Below are positions 48,860 through 58,089 of a stretch of DNA of 64,000 nt, piece after piece. The translations under genes and the position numbers were made by a program. Position 1 is the stretch's first letter. Every line of letters starts with the position of its first letter. The notes beneath the pieces were generated by a model. That model was not told where the DNA came from, searched no databases, and saw nothing but the letters and a program-made list of their open reading frames with translations. The DNA comes from Burkholderiaceae bacterium. Lineage in GTDB: Bacteria; Pseudomonadota; Gammaproteobacteria; Burkholderiales; Burkholderiaceae_C. The stretch lies in contig JAMLIQ010000006.1 in NCBI GenBank assembly GCA_023954095.1, positions 33,448 to 97,447 on the forward strand. Reading direction: 5' to 3'.

Positions 48860-50020
48860 ATGCTGAATTTCGAGTTCTACAACCCCACCCGCATCGTCTT
48901 TGGCCAGAACAAGGTCGCCGAGCTGGCACGCCTGGTACCGCAGGATGCCCGCGTGCTGGTGCTCTACGGCGGCGGCAGCGCGCGCAGCACCGGAACACTC
49001 GCTGAAGTGCTGGCGGCGCTGGGGGAGCGCACCGTGTTCGAGTTTGGCGGCATCGAGCCCAATCCCAGCTATGAGACCCTGTCCCGCGCCGTCGACCTGG
49101 CCCGTGCCGAGCGCATCGACTTCCTGCTGGCGGTGGGCGGCGGCTCGGTGCTCGATGGCAGCAAGTTCGTTGCCGCTGCCGTGCCGTTTGAGGGCGACAC
49201 CTGGAGCATCCTGGAAAAGCGCGGCAGCAACATCACCCGCGCCCTGCCCATGGGCGCCGTGCTCACCCTGCCCGCCACGGGTTCGGAGATGAACAGCGGC
49301 GGCGTGGTGACGCGCAAGGCCACGCATGCCAAGCTGGCGTTCTCCAGCCCGCTGTGCTTTCCACGGTTCTCGGTGCTCGACCCCACCAAGACCTACACCC
49401 TGCCCCTGCGCCAGATTGCCAACGGCCTGGTGGACGCCTATGTGCACACCATGGAGCAATACCTGACCTACCCGGTGAACGCCCCTGCGCAAGACCGGTT
49501 TGCCGAAGGCCTGCTGCAAACCCTGATCGCGCTGGCACCGCGCGCCATGCAGGAGGGTGAGCCCGACTACGACAACCGCGCCAACCTGATGTGGACGGCC
49601 ACGCTGGCCCTCAACGGGCTGATTGGCGCCGGTGTGCCGCAGGACTGGGCTACGCACATGATCGGCCACGAGCTGACCGCGCTGTATGGGATCGACCACG
49701 CACGCACCCTGGCCATCGTGCTGCCGCAGGTCATGCAGGCGCGGCGTGAGGCCAAGCGCGAGAAATTGCTGCAGTACGCCGCCCGGGTCTGGCACATCAC
49801 CGAGGGCAGCGACGACGAACGCATCGACGCGGCCATTGCCCGCACGGCGCAGTTTTTCGAAAGTGTCGGCATCCCGACGCGCCTGTCGGCGTACGAGCTG
49901 GGCAGCGACGCCGTCGAGGCCGTGGTGAAGGCCCTGACCGAGCACGGCATGGTCAAGCTGGGCGAGCAGCGCGCCATCACGCCAGACGTCAGCCGGGCGA
50001 TTCTCGAAGCCGCACTCTGA
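48860..50020 (+). CDS. iron-containing alcohol dehydrogenase (YqhD/BDH type)
   Basis: This 386-residue group III Fe-dependent alcohol dehydrogenase has the NAD(P)-binding glycines GGGSARSTG and AVGGGSVLDGSKFVAAA, then HMIGHELTALYGIDHARTLAIV carrying iron-ligand histidines. It closely follows the YqhD/butanol-dehydrogenase pattern for NADP(H)-dependent reduction of aldehydes. It stands alone between a repeat copy and the convergent AraC regulator. The physiological aldehyde is unknown. Confidence 0.88.
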   Translation: MLNFEFYNPTRIVFGQNKVAELARLVPQDARVLVLYGGGSARSTGTLAEVLAALGERTVFEFGGIEPNPSYETLSRAVDLARAERIDFLLAVGGGSVLDGSKFVAAAVPFEGDTWSILEKRGSNITRALPMGAVLTLPATGSEMNSGGVVTRKATHAKLAFSSPLCFPRFSVLDPTKTYTLPLRQIANGLVDAYVHTMEQYLTYPVNAPAQDRFAEGLLQTLIALAPRAMQEGEPDYDNRANLMWTATLALNGLIGAGVPQDWATHMIGHELTALYGIDHARTLAIVLPQVMQARREAKREKLLQYAARVWHITEGSDDERIDAAIARTAQFFESVGIPTRLSAYELGSDAVEAVVKALTEHGMVKLGEQRAITPDVSRAILEAAL

Positions 50021-50065
50021 AACGGGTGGGCCACCCAGGGCGGCGGGGCGCGCGCCGCTCGATGG

Positions 50066-51076
50066 CTACCCTTGCTCCGGGTGTCGGTAGCTGCCCGGTG
50101 GTGCGCCGGTCCATCCCTTGAACGCGCGCTGGAAGGCGGCGCTGTCGGAAAACCCCAGTTCGCCTGCCAGCACCGCCAATGGAATCTGGCTGCTGTTGAG
50201 CCGCGCAATGGCCATGTCGCGCCGCAGGCTGTCCTTGACGGCGCGAAACGAGGTGTGCTCTTCGGCCAGGCGGCGCTGCAAGGTGGAGACGGCCATGTTC
50301 AATGCCGCAGCGCACGATGCGAGGCTGGGCCAATGGGGCTGCTCCCGCAGCAGGTGGGCGCGTACCCGTGCGGGCAGGGAGCCTTCACCGCGGCGGGGAA
50401 TGATGATCTGGGTCTGGGCTTCGGCCAGGAAACTTCGCAGCGCCGCCTCGTCGCGCCGCACGGGCGTTTGCAAGCGTCGGCTGTCGAACCAGAATGCGCA
50501 GCAGGGTTGGTCGAACACCACGTTCCCTGGAAACAGCTGCGCGTAACTGCTGGCGTGGGGCGGGCGCGGGAAGGCGAAGTCAAAGCGATGCACCGGCAGG
50601 CGTCCACCGGCCAGCCAGGCCAGCAGGCGCCAGAACACGCGCAGCATCAGTTCGTACAAAAAGACCGGGTAGGCCGCTGTGGGGTTGGCAGGACGCAGCG
50701 TTACTGCGCTCAGGCTCCCTTCGCGCAGGAGATCCATGCACAGGTCATCCTGTACCAGTCCAAAGGCGCGCACCAGGCGCCGCAGCGCCACGTCCAGGGT
50801 GCCCGCGCCCAGTGTGCTGCGTGCCAGCAAGGCCAGAGTGCCAGGCCGCAGAGGCCGTGAGAGAAACCCCAGGGCTTCATCCCCGGATCGCTCCATCAGT
50901 ACCTGCAGCAGGCTCGCGTACTGGTCGGCGGTGACGCGAGCGGATGGGTGGTCCAGCAGGGCTGGCGCAACACCAGCCGCAGCCAGCCATTCCTGCGTCG
51001 GCTGCTTCGCCGCTGCCAAGCCGGCCAGCATGCTGTGCACGAAAACGATGGGAATGCTCGATGGAGGAGAAAGCAT
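50066..51076 (-). CDS. AraC-family regulator with arabinose-binding-like N-terminus
   Basis: This 336-residue protein has an N-terminal Arabinose_bd/OruR-type domain (LAAAGVAPALLDHPSARVTADQYASLLQVLMERSGDEALG) and a C-terminal double helix-turn-helix. The HTH includes ALNMAVSTLQRRLAEEHTSFRAVKDSLRRDMA and LGFSDSAAFQRAFKGWTG. An in-frame ATG at 51121 would add 15 residues. It is divergent from the seven-gene acyl-CoA operon, whose first gene starts 147 bp away, and is the likely regulator of that operon. Confidence 0.87.
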   Translation of the reverse strand: MLSPPSSIPIVFVHSMLAGLAAAKQPTQEWLAAAGVAPALLDHPSARVTADQYASLLQVLMERSGDEALGFLSRPLRPGTLALLARSTLGAGTLDVALRRLVRAFGLVQDDLCMDLLREGSLSAVTLRPANPTAAYPVFLYELMLRVFWRLLAWLAGGRLPVHRFDFAFPRPPHASSYAQLFPGNVVFDQPCCAFWFDSRRLQTPVRRDEAALRSFLAEAQTQIIIPRRGEGSLPARVRAHLLREQPHWPSLASCAAALNMAVSTLQRRLAEEHTSFRAVKDSLRRDMAIARLNSSQIPLAVLAGELGFSDSAAFQRAFKGWTGAPPGSYRHPEQG

Positions 51077-51222
51077 GCACGGACACTCGCCTACAGAGGG
51101 GATTGTGAGGTGTTCTGCCATCAGAACGGTGCCTGTTGCCATCGCCCGAAAGGCCCCTGATTTGTACCATGGGCCGAGAAGAAAAGCGTTGCTGATTCCC
51201 TTCCACTCTGGAGACAAACCAC

Positions 51223-52782
51223 ATGTACCTGACCCAAAGCCTGCACCGCTCGGTGCAACAGCACCCCCACCGCATCGCTGTGCGCTGGGGAGACCAGACA
51301 CGCACTTTTGGCGAGTTGGCCGATCGTGTGGCGCGTTTTGCTGGAGCGCTGCAAAAGCTCGGCGTGCAGAGCGGCGACCGCGTGGCCATGCTGTCGCTGA
51401 ACTCCGAGCGCTACCTGGAATACCAGATGGCCGTACCTTGGGCGGGGGCCGTGCTCAACCCCTGCAACATCCGCTGGTCGCCCGCAGAGATCCTGTATTC
51501 GCTGGAAGACTCAGGCTCTACCGTGCTGATAGTGGATGAAACCTTCAAGGGCATGGTGGCGCAGTTCCGCCGTGAATCGACCACGCTGCGCGAGTTCATC
51601 TACTGTGGCGATGGCGAAACGCCCGAGGGCATGCACAACTACGAAGTGCTGGTCGCCCAGACCGCGCCGGTGCCCGATGCGCTGCGCCGGGGCAATGACT
51701 TGGCTGGCATCTTCTACACCGGGGGCACCACCGGTTTCCCCAAGGGCGTGATGCTGAGCCACAACAACCTGTGCATTTCCGGACTGGCGGCGCGGGCCGA
51801 AGGCCTGGCGCGCCCGGGGGGCACCTATCTGCACGCTGCGCCCATGTTCCACCTGGCCGACATGGGCCTGGCGTTCCCGCACTGGGTGGAAGGCAATACG
51901 CATTCCATCATCCCGGCGTTTGATCCGGCCAAGGTGCTCGACACCATCGAGCAGCACCGCGTGACCAACCTGTGCCTGGTGCCCACCATGATCCAGATGG
52001 TGCTGGACCACCCCAGCATGGGCCCGCACCGCGACCTGAGCTCCCTGCTCACCGTGTTCTACGGCGCCTCGGCGCTGCCCGATGCCTTGCTGCTGCGTGC
52101 TCAAAAAGCGATTCCCCAGGCCGAGGTGTTTCAAGGCTTCGGCATGACCGAACTCTCGCCTGTGGGCACCATCTTGCCGTCGACTTTTCTGGCAGAAGAG
52201 AACCGGCACCTGGGCAAGCTGGGTTGCTCTGGCCGCGCCACGTTTTGCACCGAAGCCAAGATCGTCGATGGCGAGGGCAACGAGGTGCCGCGCGGCACCG
52301 TGGGCGAGATCATCGTGCGCGGCCCCAATGTGATGATGGGTTACTGGAACAAGCCTGAACTCACGGCTGCGGCGCTGCGCAACGGCTGGATGCACACCGG
52401 CGACGGTGGCCGCATGGACGAGGAAGGCTTCGTCACTGTGGTCGATCGCATCAAGGACATGATCAAGACCGGCGGAGAGAACGTCTTCTCGGCCGAGGTC
52501 GAAAACGCCCTGGCCAAACACCCGGCCGTGGTGATGAGCGCGGTGATTGCCATTCCCGATCCGCAGTGGGGCGAGGCCGTGCATGCGGTGGTGGTGCTCG
52601 CGCCTGGGCAGCAGGTGACCGCCGAAGAAATCATTGCGCACTGCAAGACCTTGATCGCTGGCTACAAGAGCCCGCGCAGCGTCGAATTCCTCGATGCCCT
52701 GCCGATGACCGGTGCCGGAAAAATTCTCAAGACGAAACTGCGCGAGCCCTTCTGGAAGGGCCGTGAGCGCGGTGTCGCATAA
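51223..52782 (+). CDS. AMP-dependent acyl-CoA ligase
   Basis: This 519-residue ANL-superfamily ligase activates a carboxylic acid to its CoA thioester. The P-loop-like motif is YTGGTTGFPKGVMLSH, A5 is GFGMTE, A8 includes DRIKDMIKTGGENVFS, and the catalytic lysine near the C-terminus is in PMTGAGKILKTKLRE. The acyl substrate class is not readable from motifs, but the operon suggests methyl-branched or cyclic-side-chain acids. It leads the operon opposite the AraC gene. Confidence 0.9.
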   Translation: MYLTQSLHRSVQQHPHRIAVRWGDQTRTFGELADRVARFAGALQKLGVQSGDRVAMLSLNSERYLEYQMAVPWAGAVLNPCNIRWSPAEILYSLEDSGSTVLIVDETFKGMVAQFRRESTTLREFIYCGDGETPEGMHNYEVLVAQTAPVPDALRRGNDLAGIFYTGGTTGFPKGVMLSHNNLCISGLAARAEGLARPGGTYLHAAPMFHLADMGLAFPHWVEGNTHSIIPAFDPAKVLDTIEQHRVTNLCLVPTMIQMVLDHPSMGPHRDLSSLLTVFYGASALPDALLLRAQKAIPQAEVFQGFGMTELSPVGTILPSTFLAEENRHLGKLGCSGRATFCTEAKIVDGEGNEVPRGTVGEIIVRGPNVMMGYWNKPELTAAALRNGWMHTGDGGRMDEEGFVTVVDRIKDMIKTGGENVFSAEVENALAKHPAVVMSAVIAIPDPQWGEAVHAVVVLAPGQQVTAEEIIAHCKTLIAGYKSPRSVEFLDALPMTGAGKILKTKLREPFWKGRERGVA

Positions 52783-52811
52783 CCACTTCCCGTTTGACCC
52801 AGGAGATTCTG

Positions 52812-53993
52812 ATGAGCCGTGATGTATTCGTATGTGGGGTCGGCATGATCCCGTTCACCAAGCCGGGCGCCAACGAGCCCTACCCCCAGATGGCGGCGCA
52901 TGCCACCCGCGCGGCCCTGCAAGATGCAGGGGTCTGCTACGACCAAGTGCAGCAGGCCTATGTCGGCTATGTGTATGGCGACTCCACCTCCGGCCAGCGC
53001 GCGCTGTACGAGGTGGGCATGACCGGCATTCCCGTGGTCAACGTCAACAACAACTGCTCCACCGGTTCGACCGCGTTGTTCCTGGCGCGCCAGGCCGTGG
53101 CCAGTGGCGCCGCCGACTGCGTGCTGGCGCTGGGCTTCGAACACATGAACCCGGGTGCCCTGGGCGCCGTGTTCAATGACCGCCCCAGCCCATTCGAGCG
53201 GTTTGACGCTGCCACCAACGAACTCGTGCAGTCCGATCTGCCACTGGCACTGCGCTACTTTGCCGGTGCGGGCAAGGCCCATATGGATGAGTTCGGTACG
53301 CCCCTCGAAACCTTTGCCAAGATCCGCGCCAAGGCCAGCCGCCACGCCGCCAACAACCCGCTGGCCGTGTTTCGCACCGTGGTCACCGAGCAGGAGGTGA
53401 TGGAGGCCAAGATGCTGTGGCCCGGCGTGCTGACCCGCCTGATGGCCTGCCCGCCCACCTGCGGCGCCGCCGCCGCCATCGTGTGCTCGGCCGCCTTTGC
53501 GCAAAAGCACGGCCTGGACCAGCGCGTACGCATCAAGGCGCAGGCGATGACGACCGACAAGCCCGTCACCTTCGAGGCACGCGACATGCGCGAGGTGGTC
53601 GGCTTCAGCATGGCCCGCGACGCCGTCCAGCAGGTGTACGAGGCGGCAGGCATCGGCCCGCAGGACATCGACGTGGTCGAGCTGCACGATTGCTTTGCGC
53701 AGAACGAGCTGCTCAGCTACGAGGCGCTGGGCCTGTGCCCGGTGGGGGGCGCCGAGAAGTTCGTCAACGACGGCGACAACACCTACGGCGGCAAGGTCGT
53801 CACCAACCCCTCGGGCGGCTTGCTGAGCAAAGGCCACCCACTGGGAGCCACGGGTCTGGCGCAGTGCTTTGAACTCACGCACCAGCTGCGCGGCACAGCC
53901 GAGCAGCGCCAAGTGGATGGTGCGCGCCTGGCGCTGCAGCACAACCTGGGTCTGGGCGGCGCCTGCGTCGTCACCCTGTATGAAAAAGTTTGA
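52812..53993 (+). CDS. thiolase of the SCP-x / lipid-transfer type
   Basis: This 393-residue thiolase family protein begins MSRDVFVCGVGMIPFTKPGA and has nucleophile C82 in VNNNCSTGSTALF. The C-terminal HDCFAQNELLSYEALG motif replaces the NEAF motif of classical thiolases and is characteristic of sterol-carrier-protein-x thiolases. KGHPLGATGLAQCFEL closes the active site. SCP-x thiolases cleave 3-ketoacyl-CoAs with an alpha-methyl branch, as in bile-acid and sterol side chains. The ATG at 52812 is supported by AGGAGA. Confidence 0.87.
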   Translation: MSRDVFVCGVGMIPFTKPGANEPYPQMAAHATRAALQDAGVCYDQVQQAYVGYVYGDSTSGQRALYEVGMTGIPVVNVNNNCSTGSTALFLARQAVASGAADCVLALGFEHMNPGALGAVFNDRPSPFERFDAATNELVQSDLPLALRYFAGAGKAHMDEFGTPLETFAKIRAKASRHAANNPLAVFRTVVTEQEVMEAKMLWPGVLTRLMACPPTCGAAAAIVCSAAFAQKHGLDQRVRIKAQAMTTDKPVTFEARDMREVVGFSMARDAVQQVYEAAGIGPQDIDVVELHDCFAQNELLSYEALGLCPVGGAEKFVNDGDNTYGGKVVTNPSGGLLSKGHPLGATGLAQCFELTHQLRGTAEQRQVDGARLALQHNLGLGGACVVTLYEKV

Positions 53994-54007
53994 AACGGAG
54001 TGCTGAC

Positions 54008-54448
54008 ATGATTGACAAGAAATGGATTGGCCATGCACTGCCACCGTCCGAAATGGCGCTGGATCGCAGCCGCCTGCGCTTTTTTGCCAAGGCCATTGGC
54101 GAGACCGCGCCCGAGTACACCGACGTGCAGGCCGCGCAATCGGCGGGCTACGCAGACCTGCCGGCTCCGCCCACCTTTCTCTTTGGTGCGGAACTCGATT
54201 CGGGCGCGACCGACGAACTTTTGACCTTGCTGGACGTGCCCGTCGCCAAACTGCTGCACGGTGAGCAGAGCTTCACCTACCACCGTAGCGCCTGCGCGGG
54301 TGACACCATCACGGTGCGCTCCGAAATCGGCGATATCTATGACAAGAAAAATGGCGCCCTGGAATTTGTCGTCAAGACCTCCCGCGCCACCAATCAAAAG
54401 AACGAACTCGTGGCAGAGATGCGCACGGTGCTCGTGGTTCGCCACTGA
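54008..54448 (+). CDS. MaoC-like FAS1-type dehydratase, N-terminal-type subunit
   Basis: This 146-residue hot-dog fold protein resembles the MaoC_dehydratase N-terminal half (FFAKAIGETAPEYTD, APPTFLFG). It lacks the hydratase-2 catalytic motif that is present in the next gene's product. Paired small MaoC proteins of this kind form heteromeric enoyl-CoA hydratases in steroid side-chain degradation. It starts 15 bp after the thiolase gene. Confidence 0.8.
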   Translation: MIDKKWIGHALPPSEMALDRSRLRFFAKAIGETAPEYTDVQAAQSAGYADLPAPPTFLFGAELDSGATDELLTLLDVPVAKLLHGEQSFTYHRSACAGDTITVRSEIGDIYDKKNGALEFVVKTSRATNQKNELVAEMRTVLVVRH

Positions 54449-54460
54449 CGGGAGAACGCC

Positions 54461-54886
54461 ATGACATTCAAGACACCTAGCTTTGCGCAGATCCAGGTCG
54501 GCGACACCCTGCCCGGCCTGCAACTGCCACCGGTCGACCGCACCACGCTGGCGCTGTTTGCCGGCGCGTCGGGCGACCACAACCCCATGCACATCGATAC
54601 CGATGTCGCACGCCGCGCCGGCATGCCCGATGTGTTTGCCCAAGGCATGCTGGGCATGGCCTGGCTGGGCCGGGTTGTAACCAACTGGGCGCCCCAAAGC
54701 CAGTTGCGCACATTCGATGCCCGTTTTCAGGGCATCACGCACCTGGGCAACGCCATGCGCTGCAGCGGCCGCATCGTCGAGAAGCTCGAGCACAACGGCG
54801 AGCAATGCGTGCGCATCGAGCTCACCAGTGCCAACCAGTTTGGCCAAACCAAAATCGTCGGCGAGGCCCTCGTGGCGCTGGCCTGA
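54461..54886 (+). CDS. MaoC-family enoyl-CoA hydratase, catalytic subunit
   Basis: This 141-residue hot-dog protein has the hydratase-2 motif AGASGDHNPMHIDTDVARRAGMPDV, supplying the catalytic Asp/His pair, and VFAQGMLGMAWLGRVVTNW. Together with the preceding protein it probably forms a heteromeric R-specific enoyl-CoA hydratase. It is packed in the operon 12 bp after the previous stop. Confidence 0.85.
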   Translation: MTFKTPSFAQIQVGDTLPGLQLPPVDRTTLALFAGASGDHNPMHIDTDVARRAGMPDVFAQGMLGMAWLGRVVTNWAPQSQLRTFDARFQGITHLGNAMRCSGRIVEKLEHNGEQCVRIELTSANQFGQTKIVGEALVALA

Positions 54887-54904
54887 ACCCACACAAGGAA
54901 CCCC

Positions 54905-55735
54905 ATGACAAAGAAACTCGAAGGCAAGGTCGCCCTCATCACCGGCTCGGGCCGCGGCATTGGCCGCTCCATCGCGCTCAAGCTCGCCAGCGAAGGCGCG
55001 CATGTCGTCGTCAATGACCTCGACGAAGCCCCCGCGCAAGAAGTCGTCGCGGCCATCCGCGCTGCCGGTGGGCAGGCCGTGGCCTGCATTGGCAGCGTGA
55101 CCGCGCCCGATTTTGCCGAGCGCTTCATCGGCACGGCGGTGAGCGAATTCAAGGGCCTGGACATCATCGTCAACAACGCCGGCTACACCTGGGACAACGT
55201 GGTGCAGAAGATGACCGACGAGCAGTGGTATGCCATGCTCGATGTGCACCTGACGGCGCCGTTTCGCATCCTGCGCGCAGCCCAGCCCGTCATCCGCGCA
55301 TTGACCAAGCAGGAAAAGGAAGCGGGCAAAAGCGTGGTGCGCAAGGTGGTCAACATCTCGTCGGTGGCAGGCCTGTTCGGCAATGCCGGCCAGACCAACT
55401 ACTCCACGGCCAAGGCCGGTATCGTCGGCATGACGCAGACGCTGGCCAAGGAATGGGGCCGCATGAACGTGACCGTGAACTGCGTGGCCTACGGCTTCAT
55501 CAAGACGCGCTTGACGGTGAGCGCCGACAGCGACGCCACCGAGAACATTGATGGCCGCGAGATCAAGGTGGGCGTCAACCCCGACCTGATGGCGGCCATG
55601 GAGCGCATGATTCCGCTGGGACGTGGCGGCACGCCCGACGAAGCAGCGGGGGCCGTGTACCTGCTGTGCATCCCTGAATCGGACTACGTGAGCGGCCAGA
55701 CGCTCATGTGCACCGGCGGTTTGACGGGAATTTGA
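54905..55735 (+). CDS. SDR-family 3-hydroxyacyl-CoA dehydrogenase
   Basis: This 276-residue short-chain dehydrogenase has the coenzyme motif TGSGRGIGRSIA, NNAG, catalytic Ser in VVNISSVAGLFG and YxxxK in TNYSTAKAG. The extra segment EKEAGKSVVRKVV and the whole resemble the dehydrogenase half of peroxisomal multifunctional enzyme type 2. In the operon it should oxidise the 3-hydroxyacyl-CoA made by the MaoC pair. Confidence 0.87.
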   Translation: MTKKLEGKVALITGSGRGIGRSIALKLASEGAHVVVNDLDEAPAQEVVAAIRAAGGQAVACIGSVTAPDFAERFIGTAVSEFKGLDIIVNNAGYTWDNVVQKMTDEQWYAMLDVHLTAPFRILRAAQPVIRALTKQEKEAGKSVVRKVVNISSVAGLFGNAGQTNYSTAKAGIVGMTQTLAKEWGRMNVTVNCVAYGFIKTRLTVSADSDATENIDGREIKVGVNPDLMAAMERMIPLGRGGTPDEAAGAVYLLCIPESDYVSGQTLMCTGGLTGI

Positions 55736-55739
55736 TGCC

Positions 55740-56897
55740 ATGAGCCTGCTACCCCAACTGCACCGCCATGCCTGGATGGATGAAGACATCGAGGCGTTCC
55801 GGGAGCAAGCCCAGCGCTACATCGCCAAAGAACTCGTGCCGCACCTGGACGGCTGGCGCCGACAGGGTTTCATCCCGCGCGAGGTCTGGCAGCCGTTTGG
55901 CGAGTTGGGCTTTCTGCTGCCCGAGATGCCCGAGGAATACGGCGGCGCAGGTGCCAACCTGGCCTACCAGTTGGTGGTGCAGGACGAACTCGCCCGCGCC
56001 GAAGTGCCCGCGAACTCGGCCGTGCACACCATTGCCGCGCACTACATCCTGGACTACGGCACCGAGGAACAAAAGCAGCGCTGGCTACCGCGCCTGGCCA
56101 GCGGCGAGCTGCTGGCGGGCATCGCGCTGACCGAGCCGGGCTGTGGCTCGGACCTCAAAGCCTTGCGCACCAAGGCCACCAAGGACGGCGATGCTTACGT
56201 GATCGACGGCGCCAAGACCTTCATCACCAACGGCGCTACGGCCAACTTGCTGGTGGTCGCCGTGCGCACCGGTGGGCCGGGCAGCAGCGGCGTGTCGCTG
56301 GTGGTGCTGGAGACTGAGAACCTGCCCGGTTTTCGTGTCGGCAGGCGGCTGGAGAAGCTGGGCCAGCATGCGTCGGACACGGCCGAGCTGTTCTTTGACG
56401 GCGTGCGCCTGAATGCAGGGCAGCTCCTCGGCGGGCAGGAAGGCCAAGGCTTTCGCCAGCTGATGAGCCAGCTACCCTACGAGCGCCTGCTGCTGGCCGT
56501 GCCCGCTGCGGCGGTGATCGAGCGGGCCGTCGAATTGACGGTGGAGTACACCAAGGGCCGCAAAGCCTTTGGACAGAGCGTCTTCGATTTTCAAAACACC
56601 CGCTTCAAGTTGGCCGAATGCGCCACGCTGGCCCATGTGGTGCGCAGCTTCGTCAACGACTGCATCCAGCGCCTGCTCGATGGCACGCTGGACGACGAAG
56701 CCGCCTACATGGCCAAGTGGTGGTGCACCGAGCAGCAGGGCAAGGTGACCGACGAATGCCTTCAGCTCTTCGGCGGCTATGGCTACATGGCCGAGTACCC
56801 GATTGCGCGCCTGTATGCTGATGCCCGCATTCAACGCATTTACGGAGGCACGACGGAAATCATGAAAGACTTGATTGCACGGAGACTGGGCACATGA
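55740..56897 (+). CDS. acyl-CoA dehydrogenase
   Basis: This 385-residue flavoprotein has AVHTIAAHYILDYGTEEQ, the signature GIALTEPGCGSDLKALRTKA and the C-terminal QLFGGYGYMAEYPIARLYADARIQRIYGGTTEIMKDLIARRLG containing the Glu active-site context. It catalyses the first beta-oxidation step, introducing the alpha,beta double bond. Its end overlaps the racemase-like gene by 4 bp, so translation is coupled. Confidence 0.92.
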   Translation: MSLLPQLHRHAWMDEDIEAFREQAQRYIAKELVPHLDGWRRQGFIPREVWQPFGELGFLLPEMPEEYGGAGANLAYQLVVQDELARAEVPANSAVHTIAAHYILDYGTEEQKQRWLPRLASGELLAGIALTEPGCGSDLKALRTKATKDGDAYVIDGAKTFITNGATANLLVVAVRTGGPGSSGVSLVVLETENLPGFRVGRRLEKLGQHASDTAELFFDGVRLNAGQLLGGQEGQGFRQLMSQLPYERLLLAVPAAAVIERAVELTVEYTKGRKAFGQSVFDFQNTRFKLAECATLAHVVRSFVNDCIQRLLDGTLDDEAAYMAKWWCTEQQGKVTDECLQLFGGYGYMAEYPIARLYADARIQRIYGGTTEIMKDLIARRLGT

Positions 56898-57946
56898 GCG
56901 CGCCGCTGTCTTCCCCCCTCGCCGGCATCCGCATCGTCGAATTCGAAGGCATCGGCCCCGGCCCGCTGGCTGCGCGCATGCTGGCCGACATGGGCGCCGA
57001 GGTCACGGTGATTGCCCGCCCGCAGCAGGGCGCCGTGGCGGCGCAACTCGGCGGCAGCGGCGACAACCCCTTGCGGCGCGGCAAGACCGTGGTGCTGCTC
57101 GACCTCAAGCAGGACGCCGCCCGGGCCGAGGCCCTGGCCCTGGTGGCGCAGGCCGACGCGCTGATCGAAGGCAACCGCCCCGGCGTCATGGAGCGCCTGG
57201 GCCTGGGCCCGGCCGATTGCGCCAAGGCCAACCCGCGCATCGTCTACGGCCGCATGACCGGCTGGGGCCAGAGCGGTCCGCTGGCGCAGGCGGCCGGGCA
57301 CGACCTGAACTACGTGGCGCTGACCGGCATGCTCTCGCTCTCGGCGCACCGGGGCGAGCGGCCCATCGTGCCGCCCACGGTGGTGGGTGATGCGGGGGGC
57401 GCGCTGGGCCTGGCGTTTGGCATGGTCTGCGCCATCCTGGAGGCCAAAACCAGCGGCCAGGGCCGCGTGGTGGACGCCGCCATCGTCGACATCGTGGCCA
57501 TGCTGGGCGGTATTGCGCAGTGGATTCGCGGCAGCGGCATGCTGGACGGCCCGCACCCCAGCCCGTTCCACGATTCACCCTTCTACGACGTGTACCGCTG
57601 CGCCGACGGCGGCTGCATCACGCTGGGTGCATTGGAGCCTCAGTTTTACGCGCTGCTGATGGAAAAACTTGGCCTTGCCGATGTCCCGCTGGGGAAGCAG
57701 TTCGACCCGCGCGCCTGGCCCGCCCTCAAGGACCGCCTGACGGCCCTTTTTGCCAGCCAGCCGCGCGCGCATTGGGACGCCTTGCTCGAAGGCACGGACG
57801 TGTGCTTTGCGCCGGTGCTCAGTGTGGCCGAGGCGGCAGCGCACCCGCACAACGTGGCGCGGGGCACCTATGTGTCTTCGGCCGGGGCAGGCCTGGATGT
57901 GGCGCCCGCGCCGCGCTTTCTGCCGCTCGATGGCAGCGCCGGATAG
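56894..57946 (+). CDS. CaiB/BaiF family protein, alpha-methylacyl-CoA racemase-like
   Basis: This 350-residue class III CoA-transferase fold protein has residues corresponding to the alpha-methylacyl-CoA racemase catalytic set: H136 (AAGHDLNYVALTG), D166 (VVGDAGGALGLAFG) and E248 (GALEPQFY). CoA transferases of the family instead carry a catalytic Asp nucleophile in another motif. Racemases convert (2R)- to (2S)-methylacyl-CoA before dehydrogenation, which fits the acyl-CoA dehydrogenase gene overlapping it. It is the last gene of the operon. Confidence 0.83.
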   Translation: MSAPLSSPLAGIRIVEFEGIGPGPLAARMLADMGAEVTVIARPQQGAVAAQLGGSGDNPLRRGKTVVLLDLKQDAARAEALALVAQADALIEGNRPGVMERLGLGPADCAKANPRIVYGRMTGWGQSGPLAQAAGHDLNYVALTGMLSLSAHRGERPIVPPTVVGDAGGALGLAFGMVCAILEAKTSGQGRVVDAAIVDIVAMLGGIAQWIRGSGMLDGPHPSPFHDSPFYDVYRCADGGCITLGALEPQFYALLMEKLGLADVPLGKQFDPRAWPALKDRLTALFASQPRAHWDALLEGTDVCFAPVLSVAEAAAHPHNVARGTYVSSAGAGLDVAPAPRFLPLDGSAG

Positions 57947-58033
57947 AAGAGGATGAAAGCGGGCCTGCGCATCGCTCTGGCCCGCCGCGCGGCGTTGTTC
58001 TGCAAGCCGGTGCAACTTGCAAAAAATGTGATG

Positions 58034-58085
58034 ATTTTTGCCTCTAGCGCTTATCAGGCAAGCGCTAACAGCTATAAAAAAGATA
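58034..58085 (+). repeat. dispersed repeat, full-length copy
   Basis: GATTTTTGCCTCTAGCGCTT, ATCAGGC, AAGCGCTAACAGCTATAAA is one of the best preserved copies. It lies between the converging racemase-like and FKBP genes and ends 5 bp from the FKBP stop codon. Confidence 0.82.
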
Positions 58086-58089
58086 GTTT

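Noticed and set aside
54008-54448. Suspected pseudogene because the first MaoC protein lacks the catalytic motif
   Set aside because: Intact frame, tight operon spacing and known heteromeric MaoC pairs with one non-catalytic subunit make it a real gene.
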